Positions 1 to 7,851 of a stretch of 13,909 nt of DNA are shown in pieces (position 1 is the first letter of the stretch; each line of letters opens with the position of its first letter). Source of the stretch: Stephanodiscus triporus (Eukaryota; Bacillariophyta; Thalassiosirophyceae; Thalassiosirales; Thalassiosiraceae); NCBI GenBank assembly GCA_036939755.1, contig JALLAZ010000564.1:1-13909 (forward strand), given 5' to 3'. A program made the translations under genes and the position numbers. The notes beneath the pieces were generated by a model. It had not been told where the DNA came from and ran no database searches. It saw only the letters and a program-made list of their open reading frames with translations.

Positions 1-2
1 CG

Positions 3-71
3 TGCGCCGTGATCAGCCAGCTCGCCATCTACAATGGCGAGCCATTGTTCGAGGTCGAATACGGGGATTAG
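3..71 (+). CDS. Possible 3' end of an unidentified gene (22 codons)
   Basis: Reading from base 3, the frame is open from the window edge and ends at TAG 69-71. The peptide includes ISQLAIYNGEPLFEVEYGD, which alternates hydrophobic and charged residues in a protein-like way. The GC-balanced bases before the stop change abruptly to AT-rich DNA after it, as expected at a gene end. I do not recognise the family. The stretch is too short to exclude a chance open frame, and the gene may also be broken or on the other strand. Confidence 0.3.
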   Translation, partial: CAVISQLAIYNGEPLFEVEYGD

Positions 72-511
72 TTAGTAATTACATAGTAGTGAATGTATTA
101 TTTCATATAAAAACTACGAATTTGTACTTAAAAGTATAATTTCATAGTTAAAGTATGAATGCATACTTTCACAGCGTACTCTTCCAACAAGTAGCCCGCA
201 CTTTATTTTCCCTTGGTATACGCGGGGAAAATTATTTCCCTCAACCTCAGTACGATACACCTCTTTAAAAACTGACAACTCCGGATATTGAAAAAAGCTT
301 TTCGCTCTCTAGAGGTAAGTAGCTACTTCGTACATACATACCATAGAGTCCGCGCCCCGCCCCCACGTCGTCACTGCCGTCAAAATACTCTAGGAGTGTA
401 TCGTTTCTGTCCTCTGCGTTGGATAACTGAGGAATCATCCCGGCAGGCAGGATTGGCGTGGATAGTCATCAGAGGTCAGTAGTTGACTCCCACACAAAAG
501 GTCGGATAATC
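72..511 (+). promoter_or_regulatory. Upstream region and leader of the HERC-type ligase gene
   Basis: This 440-base stretch has no supportable coding region. Bases 72-180 are strongly AT-rich and hold three related blocks around ATTTCATA/GAATGCATA, plus a perfect inverted repeat (AAAGTATG at 150-157, CATACTTT at 162-169). A second small inverted repeat, GGGAAA...TTTCCC, lies near 226-241. No clear TATA box is visible; TTTAAAA near 264-270 is the nearest candidate. No ATG in frame with gene 1 precedes 512. Confidence 0.4.
315..446 (+). other. Candidate leader (5' UTR) intron of the HERC-type gene
   Basis: AGAG|GTAAGT at 311-320 is a near-ideal splice donor. A TAACT branch-like sequence at about 424-428 precedes two possible acceptors, CAG at 444-446 and CAG at 448-450. 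Splicing would give a leader intron of 132 or 136 bp. No ATG lies between about 240 and the donor, so the intron would not change the protein. RNA support is not available here. Confidence 0.3.
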
Positions 512-3500
512 ATGACCAGCGAGAACAGCAGCGCACAGCAGCCGAGAAGTAATGATAATGAGCCAGGGCCAGCACGACATGATGATGCGCCCACCGCCGA
601 CGGCAACAGTGGCAATCACGTGAGGACCACGCTTCGCACGTTAAGCAGCATCCACAGCTTTCACAGCACCACACAAATAATCCGGAGCGGAGATGGGGTC
701 AGCTTTCACAGTACTCACAGCAGCGTGGAATTAGAAATCGCCGACGCACCCGACGAGGACATCTTGTCCATCCAGACTGCCATAGAACAGGTGGCGGTCG
801 CCTCCCAAGGCAGTCCACACACGCCCCCCGTCGGTGCGAGGGCGTCATTCAATTCCATCAGTGATGCATTGGGCAACTTGCGCTCCCGTCTCCAACAGGC
901 GCATCATCAGCAGCGTGAACGCCCGTCCTCAAGCCGCAGCTCGTGGATACAGCGGTTGCAAGACAGGTTGCATGTTCTGGATGCTGCCCACTCATTGCAC
1001 GTTCCCCTGCACTTGATGGAAAGTAGGAGGAGATCTGATAACACTGGCATGGTTGATCAGGCAGCAGAAGAAAGTAAGAACTGTGATGAACGTCGTATAC
1101 CTACAGTATTGGCACGTTCTCTTCATTTATCTGCCGCAATATTTCACATCGATACAAGGGGAGCAACTATCGTGGGTGACGCAGCAGGAGATCAAACAAT
1201 GAGTGATGCAGCAGTTGACTCAAGATCGACGGACACAACAGCAGATCAAACAACGAGTAATACGGTGCCAGATGATAGAGGAACAGGTGATGACCGGCCA
1301 ACATCTGTGCGGGTGCGGACGAGCCTTCTTTTTGCCAGCCGTACCTTAGCTAACAGATCGATAATGGAGGGGACTTCCAATCTGTTACTCGCCAGTGGAG
1401 GAGATGGAGCCAGCATCAGTCGACGAAGCTTACTGGGTGATAGGGTGTTGGGAGGGGCCGGAAGTTTGAGAGACCTTGACATGCATGTTCATCCGAGTGT
1501 TCGGACATTCTTGTCCCCAATCGCCGATAGCAATGTCGGTCGCAATCAGACAGTGGAAACCATCGACAAGGAGAATGATTTGATGGAAGTAGAGCCGAGA
1601 GATGATGTAGTGATCAATGTTAAGAAAAGACTATTTCAAGTCGAAACGGACAAACAGTCATTGCATGATGAAACCAAGAGTTCAAAAGAAGAATTTAAGA
1701 CTGCTCACGTAATGCAGGAGAAAGACGCCATGGAAGTAGAACCAACACCTGGCGTAAAAGATGGCAGCAACATATTGTACTCATGGGGAAGGGGCGAACA
1801 GTCTCTGCATGATGACTCCAATGAGCGGATTCTGTTGGACGATTATGATGAAAAAAAGACTGTTGAGATGATACGAGTATCGTCTCGCCTTCAATCAAAA
1901 TCAATTCTTGCCATTGCAACAGGTCAAAATCACTCAGCCTGTGCCACTTCTCAAGGCACTCTCTACATCGTGGGGAAGAACGTTCATGGATGTGTAGATC
2001 CAAACTGTCCAGAGGGGTATGTCATTTCTCGCCCTGTGCTCCTGGACTGCATCAGTCATATACGAGTACTGAAAGTTAGCTGTGGGTTGGATCACACGGC
2101 TGCATTATCATCCAACGGATCCGTTGTAAGTGGAAATATTTATCTCCTTCTGAACACCTTACACCTGTGTACTGCTCATGTTTAATTTCCTTTCTTCTTT
2201 GCACACTAAAATCGAATGGCAGTTGACATGGGGGAGCAACTTTTATGGCCAATTAGGTCATCGTGTTAGTGGAGCTCAGTCCGATGATTTCCAAGGCCCT
2301 ACCAACTGTCGCCCTATGGGGATGGTTCTTGGCCAAGGACGCAGAGCCTTGTCAATCGATTGCGGCACGAGCTACACGCTGGTCCTCACTGAACACTTCG
2401 CTGTCCTTGCTTGCGGTATCGCTTCGATTGCTGGACATCGGGACGCACAAAACTGGGGCGTTCCTCAAGAAATTCCATCACTAATTGGGTTACCTTTAAT
2501 TGGAATGTCGGCAGGTGATGGACACGCTTCAGTGGTAACAGCCCACGGGACAGCATACATTTGGGGAGAAAATAGAAATGGCTGTTGTGCCAGAGCGTTC
2601 CCTGAGACGATGTCACTACCCATTCCAGTGAAAGCGTCGTCTCCGTCTTCGCACTCGGACGACGTTGCAATTGTGCACGTTGCTTGTGGTATGGAGCACA
2701 GTGTATTCGTGACAAAATCTGGTCACCTGTTGGTTTGTGGCAGCAATTATCGCGGTCAGTTGGGTATTTCTGCCTCTGAACTACCATCCACAAGCGCACT
2801 CGTACAAGTACGTCATCCTAAAGGAGGTTCGTTTGTTTCAGCAGAAGCGGGTAATTCGCACTCATTGGTTTTGGACACTGCAGGAGACATGTGGGTAACG
2901 AACACAAACGGACTGCAATGCATTCTTCATGGGAAATCAGTACTGGCATTGGCAGCTGGCGGGGATAATTGCATCGCCATCACGTCGGCACCAGACGGCT
3001 TGAAATCGCTGCAGCGACAATTTTCAATGGAGATGCCAGAGAACAGAAGGTCTCTAGTTGATGAGGTGAATGAATTGCTTGAGGATATGGAGTTTGACGA
3101 CACGAGGAAGAAGCTCGCCGGTCAAGAAATAGCTCAGAAGTTGGAGGAGTTGCTTCGGTATCCGTCACTCTTGAATTTCATCTTGAATCCAATTAAGCTT
3201 GAGCAAATGTTTGAGCGTTGCATGTGTGCAAGCGACGTTGAAACGAAACAGATTATGGCCAACTCGATTGAGCGGGGCATGAAGGATGGCCTTCAAAGTT
3301 TGCGAGGGAGTAGAATGATTTATCCCGAGGCTGTTAGATGCCTACTCAGCTACATAAAGTTTTTCGACATAAGACGTGATGATTCGGTTGTTTTCGATGT
3401 GCGGGGAGAGGCAATATTTTTGTTTTGTGACACCATATTGGGTGTACCTTTCGAGGGGTATAATGGTGAGGTTGAGTTCCGTTGTATTTCATAGCCGACC

Positions 3501-5464
3501 TTGGCAATTCCCCGCGCTCATACAACATTGTCTGATTTTTCTTGTTAAGCATTGCACGACTTTGCGACGAATCTTTACCCGCGGGAGTTATTTGTCAATA
3601 TGCTAGTCAAGCCACTGCTACTCACGCTGAATGCCTGCACGAAGTTTACTGTCGACGAGAACGAAGTGGAGCACTTTGAGCCATCAAGGCGGTCGGTTCC
3701 GGTAATAGTCGCGGTGCTTTCGTGGCTCTACGCCATGTCGCAGGAAGCGGGATTGGCGGACCCCAAAGATTTCTATTCCGACGGTGTGTCGAAGATCAAT
3801 CTTGAAACGCTCTTTAATGACTTGTACAAAATGAAGAAAGCCAGTCCTCATGAACGCAACAGAAGTTTTCATATCTGTGCCCACCCTTTTTTGCTTGTGA
3901 GTGTGGTCTGTCTTTAGGTTTGTTTATGTACATTATTACTCGTGCTAAACTTTGTTACAGTCGCCAGGCTGTAAGCGCAATTTACTTCAAATGGAGTCCC
4001 AGGTTGAGATGTTCAAGGCAATGATGGGCGACGTAGAGTTTAGAGCAAGCACTCTCCAATACACGGTTGAGCCATTCTTTCCGTTGGAGATCGAGCGAGA
4101 ACATCTAGTAAAACAAACGCTTGATATAATCAAGCAAGCAAACCCCAAAGATATTCGTAAGCGGCTAAGAGTTTCATTCAAAGGTGAACCTGGTCTCGAT
4201 GCCGGTGGTGTCACCAAGGAGGTCAGTGCAAAAAGCTCTAGTTGTAATCATTTACGTTGATCGCTTCTTTTCTGCTGAAGCAACCCAACAATTCTTGCCC
4301 GAAAATCAGTTTTTTCAACTCCTCAGCGAAGAGCTGTTTGACGTTGAAACATCTGGACTGTGGTCGAAGAAATATGGTGATGAAATCAATTGGTTCAATC
4401 CTTCGAATAATTGGGACGAAAATGGATATGAAATGATTGGCGTGCTTTTTGGCCTGGCAGTGTACAATTCAGTTTTGCTAGATGTACGTTTCCCCTTAGG
4501 TGAGACGAAAAATAGAAGTCTAGCTCTTTTCCTGCTGCACTTTGCTGACTGCTCTAGCGTTCATCTACTCTCTAGCTGTATACCGGAAGATTGTGAGTTA
4601 TCATACATAAAACGACTTACGTATGTAATATCATCTGCAAACCCCTCTTATTCATTCATCCATCCTTTTATTTGATATTGCTTACAGCTTGGCCTCCCTC
4701 TTGGTCTTGAGGACATTATGGACGAGGAGTTGCGACGAGGCCTTAAGCAACTTTTAGATTACCAAGGAGATGATATTGAAGACGTTTTCTGTCTAACATT
4801 TGAGTTGACATGGACAGAAATGGGGGAGACGCGACGAGTTGAGCTCAAACCAGATGGCGCGAATATACCAGTGACAAAAGCCAACAGTGAAGAATACGTG
4901 CTGCGGTATGTGCGGTGGGTACTTGTGGACAGCATAAAATCTCAATGGGAGCGCTTCCAAATTGGGCTGATGCGTGTTATGGAAGACTCCAGCCTGGATT
5001 TATTCTTGCCGGAAGAGTTAGAGTTATTGGTTGTCGGCATTCCTGACTTGGATTTTGAAGCTTTAGAAAAGAACACCAAATATGAAGGGGGGTACGATGA
5101 GTCCGCAGAAGTAGTTAAGAATTTTTGGAAATTCGTGAAAGAGTCAAACTCGGAGAATCAAGCAAAACTTCTGAAGTTTACCACGGCGAGTTCGAAGGCA
5201 CCCATTGGAGGCTTGGGTAACATGAATTTCATCATCCAGAGGGCTGGACCAGATAGCGCCAACCTACCCACAAGCCACACATGCTTCAACACGTGAGAGA
5301 TCATTGCTCCGTAGTTTGTCTTTGCCTTGTGTGAATCTAACTTTTTAGTGTTGTGCCCTCTACCATCCAGGCTCCTCCTCCCTGATTATGGAGAAGACTA
5401 CAACAAGCTCAAAAATTTGCTTGGTCGTGCTATCATGGAGTGTGAAGGTTTTGGTTTAGAGTAG
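512..5464 (+). CDS. HERC-type E3 ubiquitin ligase: RCC1 repeats plus HECT domain, 8 coding exons
   Basis: Predicted ubiquitin ligase that takes ubiquitin from an E2 onto its own cysteine and passes it to substrate. Coding exons: 512-2125, 2223-3465, 3550-3896, 3961-4221, 4310-4499, 4576-4592, 4688-5292, 5371-5464. Together they give 4371 nt, or 1456 residues. Residues 1-418 are low-complexity and Ser/Asp-rich. About seven RCC1 repeats cover 419-795 (e.g. CGLDHTAAL, WGSNFYGQLG, CGMEHSVFV, CGSNYRGQLG). A helical linker follows. HECT covers about 1105-1456, with FKGEPGLDAGGVTKEFF, FGLAVYNSVLLDV, catalytic Cys1423 in LPTSHTCFNT (codon 5282-5284), and a GFGLE end with the conserved -4 Phe1453. The layout matches small HERC proteins, but the N-terminus is much longer. 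ATG 512 is the first ATG of the frame and has A at -3; the frame also extends to a GTG at 458. It has no introns in the first 1.6 kb. Substrates cannot be inferred. Confidence 0.93.
1583..1816 (+). repeat. Imperfect 48-49-codon tandem duplication before the RCC1 domain
   Basis: Two blocks in gene 1 each start with MEVEP and reach QSLHD after 18-19 residues. MEVEP is encoded at 1583-1597 and 1730-1744; QSLHD begins at 1655 and 1799. The offsets are 147 and 144 nt, whole codons. The second block runs into ILYSWGRG, the first RCC1 strand. Only the end motifs remain similar, so the duplication is old or the match is partly convergent. Confidence 0.45.
2126..2222 (+). other. Intron 1 of the HERC-type gene (97 bp, phase 0)
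   Basis: Donor GTAAGT at 2126, acceptor TGGCAG ending 2222. Removal joins SSNGSV to LTWGSNFYGQLGH, restoring an RCC1 blade. Read-through reaches a stop at 2183-2185. Confidence 0.9.
3466..3549 (+). other. Intron 2 of the HERC-type gene (84 bp, phase 1)
   Basis: Donor GTGAGG at 3466, acceptor GTTAAG ending 3549. The split codon becomes GCA (Ala), giving FEGYNALHDFATNLYP. The length is a multiple of three, but the retained intron has an in-frame stop (3492-3494). Confidence 0.85.
3897..3960 (+). other. Intron 3 of the HERC-type gene (64 bp, phase 0)
   Basis: Donor GTGAGT at 3897, acceptor TTACAG ending 3960. Joins CAHPFLL to SPGCKRNLLQME, the conserved HPF(L/I)L...K..LL segment upstream of the HECT core. 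It is the shortest intron seen here. Confidence 0.9.
4222..4309 (+). other. Intron 4 of the HERC-type gene (88 bp, phase 0)
   Basis: Donor GTCAGT at 4222 (a GTC donor, the least canonical of the seven), acceptor ATCAG ending 4309. Joins AGGVTKE to FFQLLSEELF, a hallmark of the HECT N-lobe. A nearer AG at 4278-4279 is not used, because it would insert residues into an invariant segment. Confidence 0.9.
4500..4575 (+). other. Intron 5 of the HERC-type gene (76 bp, phase 1)
   Basis: Donor GTGAGA at 4500, acceptor CTCTAG ending 4575. It precedes the 17-nt microexon. The exon 5 frame stays open through the intron, which hides the splice site from simple ORF calling. Confidence 0.85.
4576..4592 (+). 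other. 17-nt microexon (exon 6) in the HECT N-lobe
   Basis: The exon CTGTATACCGGAAGATT lies between acceptor TAG 4573-4575 and donor GTGAGT 4593. With G4499 from exon 5 it encodes Ala-Val-Tyr-Arg-Lys-Ile (1219-1224). This restores RFPLAVYRKILGLPLGLED, matching the conserved FP.(V/A)VYRKL..(K/P) segment of UBE3A/HERC-type HECT domains. Without it the frame shifts and meets TGA seven codons into exon 7. Confidence 0.85.
4593..4687 (+). other. Intron 6 of the HERC-type gene (95 bp, phase 0)
   Basis: Donor GTGAGT at 4593, pyrimidine-rich tract, acceptor TTACAG ending 4687. Joins the microexon to LGLPLGLEDIMDEEL. Confidence 0.88.
5293..5370 (+). other. Intron 7 of the HERC-type gene (78 bp, phase 2)
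   Basis: Donor GTGAGA at 5293, acceptor ATCCAG ending 5370. It splits the Thr codon of HTCFNT, three residues after the catalytic Cys. If retained, translation stops at once (TGA 5294-5296) and the last 30 residues, including the -4 Phe, are lost. Confidence 0.9.
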
Positions 5465-6113
5465 TCAGTCATCTCGAGGGTGGTTGATTGCCGAGAGTGT
5501 TAGGAGTAGTATTGATAGAACCTTAACACCCCTGTGTCAGTTTTTTCGTTCAAATCCACCCGCCAGGGAAGGAAATTGTCCAGAAGAAAAATTCAGGGCT
5601 GGCAGCCAAACGCGACCACCCGCTGTCTCGACGACATTAACTCAGGAGAGCAATCCCTCATAAGTAAAATGTGCATTATTATTCCCACCAGTAAAAGAGG
5701 TGTTTTTGCCTGTTAAAGATAACTATGAGAAGGGCATCCGTGTCAAGATACGTTGTCCTTGGTAAGGTCAATGGGCCCTTCTCATGATTTGATCTGTGAC
5801 GTGGGTTTCTACCCAAGGGGAAGAGCGGTGATGCGGGAGAACACCTATCTTGGAACTTTTTTTCCAACTTGAGCATACAGAGGATTATGAAGCAATGGCC
5901 CCATGATGCACCTCATAATGTAAATATAAAAATCGTCAAGCAACGTCCCCATGCCAGAGTAGAGATAGGATTGTTTCGAGAAGCTAAAGATTATTTAATT
6001 TTATAATATACAATATGAATGCCGTCGTTGCGCACATATAATATCGTACTCGGAGCATGGTGGGGCGTCGAAACTAACGCGTGCAGAACTTTTCGGCCGA
6101 ATTGTCGGTTGAA
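5465..6113. other. Convergent 3' region between the HERC-type gene and gene 2
   Basis: These 649 bases follow the stop of gene 1 and the stop of minus-strand gene 2, so they should hold both 3' UTRs. Small open frames here (5534-5716 + and 5679-5876 -) have no recognisable content. Visible structure: an 11-bp inverted repeat at 5725-5785, a TGGGT/ACCCA hairpin near 5802-5815, and a TTGGAA/TTCCAA hairpin with a T-rich loop near 5850-5867. Bases 5985-6015 are AT-rich; on the minus strand they read ATTAAA, a possible poly(A) signal for gene 2. I see no further gene. Confidence 0.5.
5725..5785. repeat. Perfect 11-bp inverted repeat with a nested hairpin
   Basis: ATGAGAAGGGC at 5725-5735 and its exact reverse complement GCCCTTCTCAT at 5775-5785 enclose a 39-nt loop. 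The loop contains a smaller CCTT-GGT-AAGG hairpin (5757-5767). It lies midway between two convergent genes, so it could mark transcript ends, form a structured RNA, or be a remnant of a small element. Only the symmetry is seen directly. Confidence 0.5.
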
Positions 6114-6790
6114 TCACCGGGCCGGGCTTATTGTTCGACACCTCGGGCACGCCACCAATCCTACCTCGATGTCCACCCTCAGACAAGCCCTGCAGTGCCA
6201 ACAGCGCACGTCGCGATCGTACGGGCCCATCGGCGAGCGGTCGACGGGGCCGTCCGCCCAGGCCCGACCAGCGGCGTCGTTCGCATCCTCGACATTTCGC
6301 TCGTCCATGATGTCGTCGGCTCGGTCCGGCGACGCGGCCTCGACATCCGCGACGACCCTTCCCGTACAGAATTCGCTAACGCCGCTCCGTGTGGGCGGCA
6401 ACGGCAGCGGACCTTCCAGGTCCGGCAGGACCGGCTCCTGGACGACCTGGCTCCTCCTCGAGGGGGGGGGCGCATCCCACATCATCATCGCCGGTCTCGG
6501 CGTCGGCGCGGGAGGCGACGCCAGCCTCAATTCATCCTCTCGATACCGCACTTCCATGTCTTCGGCAGTCTGCCTATTCTGCAGATCGTAACCCAGTCGA
6601 CGATTCAATGTGTCCTTGACGTAGTGTATCGCTTCGATCTTCTTCACGTCGAGATCGGTAGGATCCAATACACCCAAGTCGTAATATCTGTCGGCGCCCT
6701 CTATGTCGCCGCCCACGCTGATCGCCCCGGGACGGGTCGAGGGGGTCTGACACGGAAACCACATCCTCCTCCTCGTGCCACCGTTGTTGT

Positions 6791-6825
<35 letters not shown>

Positions 6826-7547
6826 TTATTTCTGCCCGCGCCTCCTCCGGACGCCGACGAACGCGACGGCAATCCCGAAGTCGAATCGGACGACGCCTCC
6901 GCGACGGACGGCCCCGCCGACAGCTGGGTGAGGCGGGACGTTTCGCTCATCGCGCGGTCGTTCTCAACTATCATCTCGGATATCTCCTCGTCGGACATAC
7001 CCGGGATGCATAGGATGTCGCGCAGCTCGCTGATGCGCTGGGAGTCGTGGTGGCTGTCGCGCAGCTCGCTGATTAATCGGTTCACAGTGACTTCGTCCGA
7101 AGGCCACGGGGACGGGCGGTTTCGGCTCGAAGATGGATCGTTCGACGTCGGGGATGTTCTCGGGTCGCGCGCGCCATTCGCGTCGCCGCCGCCGTCCCTC
7201 GACGTCGTCGAGGTCGCCCTCGCACCGAGTGGAGGCCTCGGGCGGTTGGCGCCGCGATTGTTATTGCTTTCGTTGGCGTCGATGTCCACCGCCCCCCCGC
7301 CGCCGCCCTCGTCGTCCCCCCCCCGCGCATCGTTGGAATTGAAGCTGCCGTTCGGGGTCGACGACGACGCCGGGTTGGAAGGATTGAAGCTCCCGCCCCT
7401 GGACGCCGGATCGCGACGGCGCGCCGAAGAAGATTCTTCTTCGCCGGCGGAGGGAGGGGGGGGGAACGAGACGGCGGGATCGAACGACTCGTAGTAATCC
7501 CCCCCCCCGTCGACGCTTGTCGTGATGGAGATCCGATCCATGTTCAT
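6114..7547 (-). CDS. Disordered protein with C-terminal LSD1-like zinc ribbon
   Basis: A single-exon gene of 477 residues whose function I do not recognise. Residues 1-150 are Gly/Ser/Pro/Asn/Asp-rich and probably disordered. Residues 155-200 look helical and contain ISELRD twice. An Asn/Ser run follows near 240-255. Residues 285-345 (YYDLGVLDPTDLDVKKIEAI...) are charged and may fold. The end has C449-x2-C452-R...L...V-x-C467-x2-C470 then RTIS. The CX2C-X14-CX2C spacing, the Arg after the second Cys and the Val two before the third match LSD1-type zinc ribbons, known from plant cell-death regulators and some metacaspases; the family's central glycine is shifted. No caspase domain or signal peptide is seen. 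The start is the upstream ATG of ATGAACATG, just after an ATATATAT stretch. Long opposite-strand frames lack an ATG start. It shares its promoter region with gene 3. Confidence 0.72.
6783..6830 (-). repeat. Asn/Ser trinucleotide-hexanucleotide repeat in gene 2
   Basis: Sixteen consecutive codons of AAC, AGC and AAT (read on the minus strand) encode an Asn run interrupted by five Ser. The core is an AACAGC hexamer repeated five times. Such tracts usually vary in length between alleles. Confidence 0.85.
7016..7073 (-). repeat. 19-nt direct repeat, 39-nt period, encoding ISELRD twice
   Basis: The 19 bases TGTCGCGCAGCTCGCTGAT occur at 7016-7034 and again at 7055-7073. The offset is 39 nt, exactly 13 codons, so the reading frame of gene 2 is kept. 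It looks like the remains of an in-frame tandem duplication in a predicted helical segment. Confidence 0.8.
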
Positions 7548-7645
7548 ATATATATTATTCTATTTTTTTTATTGCCGTGCCCAAACACAGTCTTCGGGAG
7601 GGAATCCAAGAGAGACCAACAAGATACTATGTCACAGTGACTTCT

Positions 7646-7667
7646 GTAAGTACGATATGGTACTTAC
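7646..7667. promoter_or_regulatory. Perfect 8-bp inverted repeat in the divergent promoter
   Basis: GTAAGTAC (7646-7653) and GTACTTAC (7660-7667) are exact reverse complements around GATATG. With the nearby GTCACAGTGAC palindrome it could be a binding site for a dimeric regulator. The left arm is also a GTAAGT splice-donor sequence, so splicing is an alternative reason for its presence. Confidence 0.4.
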
Positions 7668-7743
7668 TTTGACTTTTTTTATTTTTTTTGTTTTACTTAC
7701 GTGTGTATCGTATCACGTCGCGAGTGTCGTCTTGTTCTCGCAG
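7646..7743 (+). other. Candidate leader intron of gene 3
   Basis: A GTAAGT donor at 7646 is followed by a TACTTAC branch-like motif, long T-rich tracts and a TTCTCGCAG acceptor ending at 7743. This would give a 98-bp leader intron, within the size range of the introns in gene 1. It would remove the dyad from the mRNA and leave the ATGs from 7755 onward. Confidence 0.35.
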
Positions 7744-7851
7744 TTTCTCGCCGCATGATGTCGCCCGTTGAGATTCCCGGAATTACGCCATGTCGCATCG
7801 TACCACAACCGCAACAGATCGCAACCCAGCCGCCGACCCCGCCCCCGAGCA

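Larger units (their letters stand above)
7548..7851. promoter_or_regulatory. Divergent promoter region between genes 2 and 3
   Basis: About 300 bases separate the two divergent start codons. The stretch is AT-rich between GC-rich genes. It holds two T-runs, an 11-bp palindrome GTCACAGTGAC (7631-7641) and an 8+6+8 inverted repeat (7646-7667). ATATATATT lies directly upstream of the gene 2 ATG. No distinct TATA box can be assigned to gene 3. Upstream out-of-frame ATGs for gene 3 lie at 7755, 7758 and 7790. Confidence 0.55.

Noticed and set aside
288..482. Open frame of 64 codons before gene 1
   Set aside because: It starts with TTG, has no family resemblance, and contains a strong splice donor (GTAAGT at 315), so it is better explained as leader sequence.
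458..511. 18-codon upstream extension of gene 1
   Set aside because: The extension begins with GTG, and nuclear genes of this kind start at ATG. The first ATG in the frame is 512, with A at -3.
5548..5557. GTTCAAATCC, resembling a tRNA T-loop (B box)
   Set aside because: The flanking bases cannot form a T stem, and no A box, anticodon arm or acceptor stem is found upstream.
5875..5912. U6 snRNA-like words (ATACAGAG, GATTA, ATGGCCCC) in the right order on the plus strand
   Set aside because: U6 is almost invariant, and here ACAGAGA is altered, several indels are needed, and the flanking stem sequences are absent. At best a decayed copy; more likely chance.
6081..7494. Long plus-strand open frames opposite gene 2 (6081-7013 and 6775-7494)
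   Set aside because: They begin with GTG rather than ATG and have no domain. One is a long Leu run that is just the antisense of the Asn/Ser repeat. GC-rich DNA is open in several frames by composition. The minus frame has an ATG next to an AT-rich promoter and a coherent zinc ribbon.
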